From: Amycolatopsis viridis
GTDB lineage: Bacteria > Actinomycetota > Actinomycetes > Mycobacteriales > Pseudonocardiaceae
DNA: 64,000 bases
Direction: 5' to 3'
NCBI RefSeq assembly: GCF_011758765.1
Contig: NZ_JAANOU010000001.1
Span: 3,286,001 to 3,350,000, forward strand
A program made the translations under genes and the position numbers. The notes beneath the pieces were generated by a model. That model saw only the letters and a list, made by a program, of their open reading frames with translations, searched no databases and was not told the DNA's origin. Below, piece after piece: positions 8,603 to 16,606 of this stretch (position 1 is its first letter; each line of letters starts with the position of its first letter).

Positions 8603-8622
8603 CGGCCGGGCGCCCCCGGCCG
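8603..8622. terminator. Bidirectional hairpin between convergent regulators
   Basis: CGGCCGGG (8603-8610) and CCCGGCCG (8615-8622) form a perfect 8-bp stem with a CGCC loop between the stops of the GntR gene and the MmyB-type gene. Confidence 0.55.
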
Positions 8623-8632
8623 TGCCGATGGG

Positions 8633-9499
8633 TCACTCCGGCAGCCCGGCCGTGAGGTGCCGCGCGTCCGCGGCCCAGGACGCCAGGATCCGCAAGCCGT
8701 CGTGTGACGGGGTGCCGGGTTCGGCCGTCCAGACGACGAGTTGCTGGTCGGGGTCGGTCGTGCAGGTCAGCGTGTCCCAATCCAGGGTGAGTTCACCGGC
8801 CACCGGGTGCCGCATGAGCTTCGTGCCCACGGTCCGCGTGGCCACGTGGTGCCCGGCCCACCACCGGCGGAACTGTTCGTCCCGCACCGCGAGTTCACCG
8901 ACGAGCTCGGCGAGCTGCGGGTCGTTCGGATGCCGCGCGGCCTCCATCCGCACCTGCGCGACGCACATGGACGCGACGTCCTCCCACCGCGGGTACAGCG
9001 CGCGCAGGGACGGTTCGGTGAACACCAGACGCAGGTAGTTGCGCCGTTTCGCGGGGATGCTCGAGAAGTCCATGACCAGGGCGGCCGCCATCGGGTTCCA
9101 GGCCAGGATGTCCATGCGGCGCCCGAGGACCACCGCCGGCGTGGTGGGCAGGTCCTCGAGCAGGCGCCGCAGCTGGGGCTCCACCTTCTGCGCACTGCGG
9201 CGGCGCGGCCGGGCCGCATCCTTTCCCGCGAGTTCGAACATGTAGGCGCGCTCGTCGTCGCCCAGCTGCAGTACGCGCCCGAGGGCGTCCAGCACCGGCA
9301 CCGACGCCTGGATCCGGCCCTGCTCGAGCCGGCTGTAGTAGTCGACGCTGATCGACGCCAGGTGTGCAACCTCCTCACGGCGCAGTCCCCGCACCCGGCG
9401 GTTGCCGCCGGCGGGCAGCCCCACCGCCCGCGGCGTCAGGTCCGCACGGCGCGCTTTGAGGAACTCGCCCAGCTGGCTCGCCCGAGGATTCCGTGGCAT
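8633..9499 (-). CDS. Helix-turn-helix regulator with MmyB-like ligand domain
   Basis: 288-residue regulator. Residues about 8-80 are an XRE-type helix-turn-helix (RGLRREEVAHLASISVDYYSRLEQGR), and about 110-285 match the MmyB-like PAS-type domain common in actinobacteria (AWNPMAAALVMDF; RNYLRLVFTEPSLRALYPRWEDVA; DQQLVVWTAEPGTPSHDGLRIL). ATG 9499 starts at the conserved domain edge, although its ribosome site is weak; in-frame codons upstream lack one too. Members of this family often control adjacent short-chain dehydrogenases or hydrolases. Here it is divergent from the second alpha/beta hydrolase with an AT-rich box between them. Confidence 0.88.
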   Translation of the reverse strand: MPRNPRASQLGEFLKARRADLTPRAVGLPAGGNRRVRGLRREEVAHLASISVDYYSRLEQGRIQASVPVLDALGRVLQLGDDERAYMFELAGKDAARPRRRSAQKVEPQLRRLLEDLPTTPAVVLGRRMDILAWNPMAAALVMDFSSIPAKRRNYLRLVFTEPSLRALYPRWEDVASMCVAQVRMEAARHPNDPQLAELVGELAVRDEQFRRWWAGHHVATRTVGTKLMRHPVAGELTLDWDTLTCTTDPDQQLVVWTAEPGTPSHDGLRILASWAADARHLTAGLPE

Positions 9500-9582
9500 G
9501 TCGTCCAGTGTGGCGGATGCGAAGGCGCCACGGGAGGGAAGAACCTCTCCCCCGTTCGACTGTCCCACTCAACAGACCCGGG

Positions 9583-9606
9583 AATACTTAATATTTTTGG
9601 TATCAT
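9583..9606. promoter_or_regulatory. AT-rich box upstream of hydrolase at 9636
   Basis: An A/T-dominated stretch flanked by ATAC and GTAT half-sites (AATAC at 9583, GGTATC near 9600), 30 nt before the GTG start. It combines a likely -10 region with a possible operator of the same type as at 6573 and 10523. Confidence 0.45.
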
Positions 9607-9635
9607 CCGAGTGAAGTCGACAGCGGGAGGCAGCG

Positions 9636-10499
9636 GTGACACCAGGGGAAACCGTTCGACGCGAGCACGTGCGGTTCGCCGGGCACCAGGGCGTCACGCT
9701 GGCCGCCGATCGCTGGGCCCCGTCGGGAGCCGAGCGGCGGACGGTGCTCCTGCTGCCCGGCGGCGGACAGACCCGGCGGTCCTGGAGCCGGACGGCGGAG
9801 CGACTCGCCGCCGAGGGCTGGCCGGCCCTCGGCATGGACGCGCGCGGCCACGGCGACAGCGAATGGTCCCCCGCCGGCGCGTACCGGCTGGACGATTTCG
9901 TCGCCGATCTGCACGCCGTGGTGGACCAGCTGGGCGCGCCTCCGGTGGTCGTCGGCGCCTCGCTGGGCGGCCGGACCGCGCTGGCGGCCGAGGGCGAAAG
10001 CCCCGGGTTGCTCGCCGGCCTGGTGCTGGTGGACATCACCCACCGGGTCGACCGGACCGGCCAGGCACGAGTGCGCAGGTTCCTGGAGAGCGCGCCGAAC
10101 GGTTTCGGCTCGCTCGACGAGGCCGCGGCCGCGGTCGACGCGTACCGGCCGCGACCGGGCACCCGCCGCAATCTCGACGGCCTCCGGAAGAACCTCCGCC
10201 GGCGGGCGGACGGTCGCTGGTACTGGCACTGGGATCCCGGGTTCCTCGCCTTCGCCGCGGACGCCCGCAACTCCGACGAAACGCGCCTGACGCGGGCCGC
10301 CCGGCACGTCACCATCCCCACCCTCCTCGTCCGGGGCCGGCACTCGGACATGGTGCCCCGGGCCGCGGCGGCCGAACTGCTCGAGCTGATCCCCTCGGCC
10401 GAACTCGTCGAGGTCGCCGCGGGACACATGATCGCGGGCGACGACAACGACGTCTTCACCGAGCGCCTGTGCGAATTCCTCGCCGGGCGTGTGCCGTAG
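9636..10499 (+). CDS. Alpha/beta hydrolase
   Basis: 287-residue alpha/beta-fold hydrolase. Landmarks in order: oxyanion loop LLLPGGGQTRRSW, MDARGHGDSEW strand, nucleophile elbow GASLGG, acid in RGRHSDMVP, and catalytic His in AAGHMIAGDDN. GTG 9636 is six bases after CGGGAGG. It is upstream of, and in the same orientation as, the Mct-like gene, but a separate AT-rich promoter lies between them. It belongs to the peroxidase-like/epoxide-hydrolase-like branch by overall pattern, though halides or esters cannot be distinguished. Within the island it may be a CoA-thioesterase or ester hydrolase feeding the CoA-transferases; that is inference. Confidence 0.85.
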   Translation: MTPGETVRREHVRFAGHQGVTLAADRWAPSGAERRTVLLLPGGGQTRRSWSRTAERLAAEGWPALGMDARGHGDSEWSPAGAYRLDDFVADLHAVVDQLGAPPVVVGASLGGRTALAAEGESPGLLAGLVLVDITHRVDRTGQARVRRFLESAPNGFGSLDEAAAAVDAYRPRPGTRRNLDGLRKNLRRRADGRWYWHWDPGFLAFAADARNSDETRLTRAARHVTIPTLLVRGRHSDMVPRAAAAELLELIPSAELVEVAAGHMIAGDDNDVFTERLCEFLAGRVP

Positions 10500-10522
10500 A
10501 CCGCTCAGACTTTCCGCGTTTA

Positions 10523-10537
10523 GTATACATAATATAC
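10523..10537. promoter_or_regulatory. GTATA-N5-TATAC operator upstream of Mct-like gene
   Basis: Inverted repeat GTATA (10523-10527) and TATAC (10533-10537) about 50 nt before the GTG start at 10590. It is flanked by TTA and AAT, giving a GntR/FCD-like palindrome. Confidence 0.55.
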
Positions 10538-10589
10538 AATCTGACAGGACGGCATCATCAGTCCTGCACCCGAACACGAGGTCACCGCA

Positions 10590-11813
10590 GTGAGCGCAGC
10601 GAACCCGAGCAGCACCCCGAACCCCGCCCCGCTCGCCGGACTGCGGATAGTGGAACTGTCGAGCTACGTGGCGACGCCCCTGTGCGGAATGACGCTCGCC
10701 CAGCTGGGCGCCGACGTGATCCGGGTGGAGCCGCTCGGCGGCGCGGCCGACCGGACCCGGCTGCCGTTGGCGCCGACCGGCACGAGCCTCTACTGGACCG
10801 GCCTGAACAAGGGCAAGCGGGCGATCGCGGTGAACCTGTCCGCACCGGCCGGCAAGGATCTCGTCGCCCGCCTGGCGGCCGAACGCGGAATCGTGCTCAC
10901 GAACTCCGAACGGGTCGTGCCACCGGCGGACCTGCGCGCGCGACGTCCCGACCTCATCCACGTCCTGCTCACCGGACGCCAGGACGGTGGTCCGGCCGTC
11001 GACTACACCGTCAACGCCGAGTGCGGGTTCCCGCTGGCCACCGGCCCCGCGGGCGGCGACTCGCCGGTGAACCACCTGCTGCCCGCCTGGGACGTCGCGG
11101 CCGGGCTGTACCTGGCGGTCGGCCTGCTCAGCGCGGTCCGCGAACACGCGCGGACCGGCCGGCCGCAGAACGTGCGCGTCGCGCTGGAGGACGTGGCCCT
11201 CGGCGTCACGGGCAACCTGGGCTACCTCGCCCAGGCCCAGATCACCGGCGAAGCACGCGAGCCGGACGGCAACTTCGTGTACGGCACCTTCGGCAAGGAC
11301 TTCGTCACCGCGGACGGCATCCGGGTCATGGTCGTCGCGCTCACCCCACGGCACTGGCGCGACCTGGTCGCCATGACCGAATCGGCCGAGGTGATCAAGG
11401 CGATCGAGACCGCCCGGTCGGCCGATTTCGACGACGAGGGCGACCGGTACCGCCATCGGCACCTCCTGGCGGCGGTGCTGGGCGACTGGTTCGCGACGCG
11501 CCCCTACGCGGAGGTGGCAGCCGCCTTGAGCGAGACCCGCGTCGTGTGGTCGCGGTTCCGAAGGTTCACCGAACTCGCCGAGTCCGGCCTCCTGCGCGAC
11601 AACCCCCTGTTCAACGAGCTGGACCAGCCGGGCGTGGGGCGCCATCTCGCTCCGGGATCGCCGCTGGTCGTCGGGGGCGGCCGGGCGCCGGCGGTGCCCG
11701 CGCCCGCGGTCGGCGAGCACACCCACGAGCTGCTGCGCGAGGAGATCGGGCTGGGCGAGCGCGACCTCGACCGGCTCGTCCGCGAAGGCGTCATCGAACC
11801 GCGCGGCGCCTGA
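10590..11813 (+). CDS. mct: 2-methylfumaryl-CoA isomerase-like family III CoA-transferase
   Basis: 407 residues. The pattern matches the mesaconyl-CoA C1-C4 isomerase of Chloroflexus far more closely than generic CaiB proteins: SSYVATPLCGMTLAQLGADVIR, YWTGLNKGKR, LLTGRQDGG followed by VDYTVN, NHLLPAWDVAAG, and YGTFGKDF with VMVVALT. The catalytic Asp is Asp168 in PAWD. The predicted reaction is intramolecular transfer of CoA between the two carboxylates of 2-methylfumaryl(mesaconyl)-CoA. GTG 10590 is supported by GAGG about 9 bases upstream. It converges with two PrpD-family genes, and a MaoC-type hydratase remnant of the kind that would follow this step lies about 4.5 kb downstream. The comparison is from memory of the family, so a related unsaturated dicarboxyl-CoA is possible. 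Confidence 0.75.
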   Translation: MSAANPSSTPNPAPLAGLRIVELSSYVATPLCGMTLAQLGADVIRVEPLGGAADRTRLPLAPTGTSLYWTGLNKGKRAIAVNLSAPAGKDLVARLAAERGIVLTNSERVVPPADLRARRPDLIHVLLTGRQDGGPAVDYTVNAECGFPLATGPAGGDSPVNHLLPAWDVAAGLYLAVGLLSAVREHARTGRPQNVRVALEDVALGVTGNLGYLAQAQITGEAREPDGNFVYGTFGKDFVTADGIRVMVVALTPRHWRDLVAMTESAEVIKAIETARSADFDDEGDRYRHRHLLAAVLGDWFATRPYAEVAAALSETRVVWSRFRRFTELAESGLLRDNPLFNELDQPGVGRHLAPGSPLVVGGGRAPAVPAPAVGEHTHELLREEIGLGERDLDRLVREGVIEPRGA

Positions 11814-11814
11814 G

Positions 11815-11839
11815 CCGGCCCGGCGCGAGCACGGGCCGG
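11815..11839. terminator. Hairpin between convergent mct-like and PrpD genes
   Basis: CCGGCCCG (11815-11822) pairs with CGGGCCGG (11832-11839) in the 36-nt gap between converging stops; probably bidirectional. Confidence 0.5.
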
Positions 11840-11849
11840 GCCGGGCGGG

Positions 11850-13244
11850 TCAGGCGATCAACAGTGCGGCCAGCGTCGCCGCGGGCATCGCCGGATCGTC
11901 CTCGACGATGGCCCGCAGCAGCGCCTCGCTGCGCTCAGCGCCCAGGGCCGACAGCGTGAGATCCCGGAACTTGGCGTCGAGGTCGTGCTGCGACATCGGG
12001 TTCTCGGCCGTGCCGAGCGGGCTGTCGACGAACAGGTTCTCCCGGGTGCGGTCGGTGTAGGTGACGGTGATGTCGGCGACCCACTTACCGCGGTGGGCCG
12101 CATCGAGGTCCGGCCGCGGGGTGATGTGGACGCGCCGGGCGAGCTTGTCCACCTCGCTGCCGTCGGACAGGCCGAGCCGTCCCGCCAGGAAGTCGTGGTG
12201 GGTGGTGAAGCCGTTGCCCCGGCCGAGCACCGCGAGGGCGAACTGGAACGGCAGGCTGTACTGCAGGTTTTCGATGGTCTGCGGGGCGTACGCGTGCGCG
12301 TTCCGGTCGCCGACGATGATGTTCCCGCCGGTCTGGATCCCCAGTTCGACGGTGTCGATCTCCGCGGCGCGGTCCGCCAGCCGGCGCGCGCCGTCGATGT
12401 AGGCGTGGTTGATGCCGCAGCAGCAGTACGGCTTGATCCAGATGCGGGTGATCTCGAACGGCCGGTCCGGGGAAAACGCGGCGGCGGCATCCTCTCCCGC
12501 CGAACGCCCGGCAAAAGTGCGGTAGAAGCCCTTGCCACCGCTGAGGAACTCCGCGGGACCGGTGATGCCCGCCTCGGCCATCTCCGCCGAGCGGATGCCG
12601 TTGCGGGTACCGATGCCGGCGTGCACCCGCTTCACGGACCCCCCGGACGAGGTGTACTCGGTGGTTCCGGCGCAGTGGCTCATCGCGATCGACAACGCGT
12701 GGAGGATCCGATCGCGGTCGAAGCCGCGCATCTTCGCGACCACGGCGGCGGCACCGAACGCGGAGAGCACCGCGTGCGGGTGGAACCCGCGCTCCAGCAG
12801 GTCCGGCGCGGCGAGCACACCGAGCCGGGTGTAGACCTCGTACCCGGCGACGATGCCCAGCAGCACCTCGCGCATCGTCGCGCCGATCTCCTCCCCCACG
12901 GCCAGCGCGGTGGGCACCACGCAGCTGCCGGGGTGGCTCGAGCTCGCGCGGTGGGCGTCGTCGTACTCGAAGCCGTGACCGAACGAGGCGTTGACGAACG
13001 CCGCGTCGGCGGCGCTCATCCGGTCACCGGCGACGGTCACCCGGGCCGACCCGGGCGCGTGCGACGCACGCGTGAGCCGCAGGACCGTCTGGCTCCAGGG
13101 CAGCGCGGCGCAACCCACCTGAACGGCCAGCTGGTCCTGCAGGAGCCGCCGCGCGCCGCGGACCGCTTCGGCCGGGAGCGTTTCGTAGCGCAGCTCGTCG
13201 ACCAGGTGCACCACGGCTGCTTCGAGCGGCGGGGTTTCCGGCAT
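11850..13244 (-). CDS. MmgE/PrpD family protein (paralogue 1)
   Basis: 464 residues covering the full MmgE/PrpD fold: helical N-domain with NASFGHGFEYDDAH and SSSHPGSCVVPTALAVGEEIG, then a C-terminal lid domain with KPYCCCGINHAYIDG. The family includes 2-methylcitrate dehydratase, cis-aconitate decarboxylase and iminodisuccinate epimerase, all acting on branched tricarboxylates or dicarboxylates. ATG 13244 follows GGAAAG at a suitable distance. It lies 66 nt downstream of a second PrpD paralogue in the same direction, so the two are likely one operon. The unusual CCC in the substrate-loop segment replaces the more common CRxxH-type sequence seen in paralogue 2 (PYPHCRILHA). Divergent specificity is likely. 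Confidence 0.88.
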   Translation of the reverse strand: MPETPPLEAAVVHLVDELRYETLPAEAVRGARRLLQDQLAVQVGCAALPWSQTVLRLTRASHAPGSARVTVAGDRMSAADAAFVNASFGHGFEYDDAHRASSSHPGSCVVPTALAVGEEIGATMREVLLGIVAGYEVYTRLGVLAAPDLLERGFHPHAVLSAFGAAAVVAKMRGFDRDRILHALSIAMSHCAGTTEYTSSGGSVKRVHAGIGTRNGIRSAEMAEAGITGPAEFLSGGKGFYRTFAGRSAGEDAAAAFSPDRPFEITRIWIKPYCCCGINHAYIDGARRLADRAAEIDTVELGIQTGGNIIVGDRNAHAYAPQTIENLQYSLPFQFALAVLGRGNGFTTHHDFLAGRLGLSDGSEVDKLARRVHITPRPDLDAAHRGKWVADITVTYTDRTRENLFVDSPLGTAENPMSQHDLDAKFRDLTLSALGAERSEALLRAIVEDDPAMPAATLAALLIA

Positions 13245-13310
13245 GAGCTTCTCACTTTCCTTCGCAGCGCACCATGCGCTGGTGCCGTGACGTACCGATG
13301 TGTGAATGAG

Positions 13311-14735
13311 CTACCGGGGCGGGCGCACGCAGTCCATGAGCGTGCTGACGTCCGCCACCGCCTCCAGTCCGAGGACCGCGTCGACCACGGCCGCCACGTT
13401 CGATTCGGGCAGGACACCGCCGGCGTTGTGCCGGAACTTGGCGACCAGGTCCTCGGTCGTCATCCGCGTGGCGGGGTCGGGTGACGGCACGCCCTTGGGG
13501 TAGCTGCGCTCTCCGACGAACGTCTGCCCGCGCGCGGTGACCTCGACCCGGGACGGGCGCGCCGCGGGGTGGCCGCTGATCGCCGAGACGTAGTCCGCGT
13601 GCGGCTCGTAGGACACCTTCTCCATCAGTTCGAGGACCGACCGGCTGTGCACCAGTTCCGGGTCCAGCCAGTCCCTGCCCGGCGGTACCCGGTGCGCCCC
13701 CACCGCGAGCCCGTGCGCGATGCTGAACTCGGCGTCCCGGGGTTCGGCGATCGTGCGGTTGAGCCACACCGGCTGCTGCACGAACGGCTCCCCCCACGTC
13801 TTGATGGAGTCGATCTCCTCCGGCGCGAGGTCGTGGGTCTCGACGATCTCGCGCAGCGCGTCGAGCGGGGCGTGCAGGATCCGGCAGTGGGGGTACGGTT
13901 TGTAGGCCTGTTCGGTGACGAACTTCCAGTCGCTGCCCAGACCTGCCGTGATCCGCTCGGGTTCCCAGCGGGTGGTGCCGATGAAGCGCGGCCAGCCGAA
14001 CTCCGCGTCATCGAGGATCCGCAGGTCACCTCGGTGCCCGAACTCGGCCAGGTGCGCGGCGGTCAACGCCGTCTGCGGAAGGGTCCCCGCGAGCATGTAC
14101 TTGATCGTCGTGCTCGGCGTGTGCATCATCCACGCCCGCATGGCGTTGACCGGGGCGATACTGGCCGCGATGCCCAGTGCGTGCCCCAGCGTCTCCTCGG
14201 ACAGTCCCTGCACCATCGCGACCGCGGCGGTCGCGCCGAACACGGTGCTGCTGTACCCGTAGACCGGCGGGATCGTCACCTCGCCGTCCTTGATGTCGCG
14301 CAGGTAGTCGGTCGCCTTGCCAATCCGGTACGACATCTCGTGCGCCACGGCCAGTGCCGCGATCAGGTCCTTCCCCGGCTTGTGGCCCGCTTCGGCCACG
14401 GCCAGGGCACCGGGCACCACGTACGGGGTGACGTGGCCCGGCGGGACGACGGCGTCCATGTCGAGGGCGTTGACGAGGTCGGCGTTGGCGAACGCGGCAC
14501 CGAAGATCGAGACCTTGCCGGAGGCACCGATCAACGTTGCGTCGCCGCTCGCGCCGCCGAGCAGCGACGCGAACTCCACAGCCTTGCGCGCACCGGGTTC
14601 GGCCACCGCGGCCAGCGCGCATCCGAGCGAGTCCAGCAGGATCCGCTTGCACTCCTCGACCACGTCGTCCGGCAAGGCCGCGAACCCACTTCGGCTGCTG
14701 AACTCGGCCAGGCGCTCGACGAGGGACTGGGACAT
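13311..14735 (-). CDS. MmgE/PrpD family protein (paralogue 2)
   Basis: 474-residue MmgE/PrpD protein. Motifs: LLDSLGCALAA near the N-terminus, NALDMDAVVPPGHVTPYVVPGALAVAE, KYMLAGTLPQTALTAAHLAEFGHRG, and the lid signature KPYPHCRILHAPLDAL that is typical of 2-methylcitrate dehydratase-like enzymes. ATG 14735 follows GGAGA by six bases. It is the first gene of the two-gene leftward unit and is divergent from a family III CoA-transferase across a gap carrying two AT-rich boxes. Neither paralogue sits with citrate synthase or methylisocitrate lyase, so an ordinary methylcitrate cycle is unlikely. A dehydratase, isomerase or decarboxylase role on a C5-C6 acid fits better. Confidence 0.88.
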   Translation of the reverse strand: MSQSLVERLAEFSSRSGFAALPDDVVEECKRILLDSLGCALAAVAEPGARKAVEFASLLGGASGDATLIGASGKVSIFGAAFANADLVNALDMDAVVPPGHVTPYVVPGALAVAEAGHKPGKDLIAALAVAHEMSYRIGKATDYLRDIKDGEVTIPPVYGYSSTVFGATAAVAMVQGLSEETLGHALGIAASIAPVNAMRAWMMHTPSTTIKYMLAGTLPQTALTAAHLAEFGHRGDLRILDDAEFGWPRFIGTTRWEPERITAGLGSDWKFVTEQAYKPYPHCRILHAPLDALREIVETHDLAPEEIDSIKTWGEPFVQQPVWLNRTIAEPRDAEFSIAHGLAVGAHRVPPGRDWLDPELVHSRSVLELMEKVSYEPHADYVSAISGHPAARPSRVEVTARGQTFVGERSYPKGVPSPDPATRMTTEDLVAKFRHNAGGVLPESNVAAVVDAVLGLEAVADVSTLMDCVRPPR

Positions 14736-14750
14736 CGCTTCTCCGTTCTC

Positions 14751-14772
14751 ATATTAATATATTTTATGTAAA
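14751..14772. promoter_or_regulatory. AT-rich box upstream of PrpD operon
   Basis: Contains the perfect palindrome ATATTAATAT (14751-14760) followed by ATTTTATGTAAA, 16 nt upstream of the PrpD start; the position suits an operator over the start region or -10. Confidence 0.5.
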
Positions 14773-14927
14773 CCCAACCCGCGGTAACTGTCAAGGGATG
14801 GTGGCCGTCGGCGGATCCGCGAGCCGGAACCACTCCGCCACCGGTGACTCACGGCGACGACAACGCCCCCAGCGGGACTCGCCGGGGATCCGCGACGCAC
14901 ACCGTGGCGTCGGCCGCTCTTGTCGTT

Positions 14928-14950
14928 GAAATATATTTTACTTAGTATTG
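14928..14950. promoter_or_regulatory. AT-rich box upstream of CoA-transferase at 14990
   Basis: Contains AAATATATTTTAC followed by TTAGTATTG, about 40 nt before the ATG. The TTAGTAT element also occurs in the box before the mct-like gene (10520). Confidence 0.5.
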
Positions 14951-14989
14951 CTGATGAGCGTCGAACTTCTCAGCGGAGCGAGGTCCACC

Positions 14990-16162
14990 ATGCAGCACAA
15001 GCCGCTCACGGGCATCAGGATCCTGGAGATCGGCGGGTACATCTCCCTTCCCTACGGCACCTCACTCCTGTGCGCGCTCGGAGCCGAGGTCGTCAAGGTC
15101 GAGAAACCGGGAGACGGCGAGGACTTCCGGCGCCGGGACAACAACCGCAGCGTGTACTTCATCCAGGTGAACGCGGGCAAGCGCAGCCTGGCCGTCGACC
15201 TGAAGCGCCCAGAAGGTGTGGCGCTGGTGAAGAAGCTGATCCCGCGGTTCGACGTGGTCCTGGAAAACATGCGGCCCGGCAAGCTGGCCGCGCTCGGGCT
15301 CGGGCCGGATGACTGCCGTGCCCTGCGGCCGGACCTGGTCTACGGATCGGTGACCGGGTTCGGCAGCGGCGGGCCGCTCGCCTCGCGCCCGGCCTACGAC
15401 ACGATCGGCCACGCCTTCGGGGGCCTCTACTCCCTGTTCAGCGATGCCGGGAACTACCAGCTCGCGGGTGGGCTCTGCGCCGACCTCGTCACCGGTCTCG
15501 CCACCGCGACGGGCGTGCTCGCCGCCCTGGTCGGTCGCGCTTCGTCGGGCGCCGGACAACACGTCGAGACCTCGATCATGGAGGCGGTCAGCACGCTGAC
15601 CACCGACGCCATCACGCAGTACTTCGAGACCGGGACCGACCCGGACCGGCAGAGCAGGCATCCGCAGGCCCAGAACTTCTGCGTCCAGACCGCCTCGGGC
15701 GAGTTCCTCGCGCTCCACCTGTCGTCGTCGCAGAAGTTCTGGCGGTCGCTGTGCGCCGCGATGAGCCGGCCGGACCTCCCCGAGGACCCGCGGTTCGCCG
15801 AGTTCCGCCACCGCGAGCGGAACTACTTCGAGCTGGTGAAGATCGTGGAGGCCGAGTTCGCCACGAAACCGAAGGACGAGTGGGAGAAGCGGCTCGCCGA
15901 GTTCGACGTCCCGTTCGCGCCGGTGCTGACCATGTCCGGCTACATCGAGCACCCGCAGGTGAAATGGCTCGATCTGATCGAGCCGGAGCGGAACGGGGTA
16001 TCGCTGGTCCGGCCACCCTGGCGGTTCGAGGGGTCCCGCCCCGAGCGCGGTGGCGACGCCCCCCGCGTCGGGCAGCACAGCCGCGAGGTCGCGTCCGAGA
16101 TCTGTGACGACGCCGAGCTCGACGAGCTCGTCGCGGCCGGCGTGCTGTACGTGGAATCCTGA
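14990..16162 (+). CDS. Family III CoA-transferase (CaiB/BaiF)
   Basis: 390 residues with the usual interlaced-ring family pattern: TGIRILEIGGYISLPYGTSLL, GAEVVKVEKPGDGEDFR, NAGKRSLAVDLK, TGFGSGGPLASRPAYDTIGHA. The likely catalytic Asp is Asp165 (LCADLVTG). The position matching the racemase His is Tyr136 here, so this is a true CoA-transferase rather than an epimerase. ATG 14990 has GAGG upstream; a TTG 42 bases earlier is in frame but weaker. Paired with the mct-like enzyme, it could activate mesaconate, itaconate or a similar acid with succinyl-CoA; that is inference. Divergent from the PrpD pair. Confidence 0.85.
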   Translation: MQHKPLTGIRILEIGGYISLPYGTSLLCALGAEVVKVEKPGDGEDFRRRDNNRSVYFIQVNAGKRSLAVDLKRPEGVALVKKLIPRFDVVLENMRPGKLAALGLGPDDCRALRPDLVYGSVTGFGSGGPLASRPAYDTIGHAFGGLYSLFSDAGNYQLAGGLCADLVTGLATATGVLAALVGRASSGAGQHVETSIMEAVSTLTTDAITQYFETGTDPDRQSRHPQAQNFCVQTASGEFLALHLSSSQKFWRSLCAAMSRPDLPEDPRFAEFRHRERNYFELVKIVEAEFATKPKDEWEKRLAEFDVPFAPVLTMSGYIEHPQVKWLDLIEPERNGVSLVRPPWRFEGSRPERGGDAPRVGQHSREVASEICDDAELDELVAAGVLYVES

Positions 16163-16290
16163 GGCGGGGCGGAGAGCTTCCTCGATACTCGCCCGCCCTG
16201 CGCGGCACCCGCCTCCAGCTCGGGCCGCGGCTACGCCCGGGCCAGGATCGCCTGGGCGCGCAAGATCACCGGACGGTCCACCATCTGACA

Positions 16291-16400
16291 CATCCGGCGG
16301 CGACCCGGCCCGGGGGGGGTGCCGGGACGCAGTTGCGCGAGGGGTTGCCGCCGCTGTGGCACTGGCTGTACCTCCTGGATCGGCCTGCGCAGGCCGGGAA
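16291..16400 (+). pseudogene. Remnant of a FAS1/HTD2-type MaoC hydratase
   Basis: Translation of one frame gives REGLPPLWHWLYLLDRPAQA (from about 16336), the strongly conserved PPLWHWLYF segment of the FAS1-like N-domain in mesaconyl-C4-CoA and related acyl-CoA hydratases. Sequence before and after loses the family pattern, and no open frame of the expected length (about 280 residues) exists. The rest of the gap to about 16.6 kb shows no gene that can be supported. Placement beside a mct-like enzyme fits loss of a mesaconyl-C4-CoA hydratase, but the matched segment is short. Confidence 0.45.
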
Positions 16401-16606
16401 CGCAGCCCCACGGTTCGTGTTCACCGGAGCCAACGACGCCGCCGCCGGTCCAACTTCCACCGACGCGTCTGGTTACCCGCCCTGGCTGGCAACGAGAGCG
16501 CTGGCCGCGCTGCACCGACGCTGGGAGCAGCACGGAAGCTGGAGTTGGGACGAAACCCCAGGGCAGGAGGAGGATGCGGCGGACCTCTTCGGATTCGCGA
16601 AGGTGC

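Noticed and set aside
8741-11959. Very long open frame on the plus strand opposite and across several genes
   Set aside because: Composition is Arg/Gly/Pro-rich with no motifs. It is the antisense or shifted frame of the MmyB-type, hydrolase and mct-like genes, a usual artefact of high-G+C codon bias.
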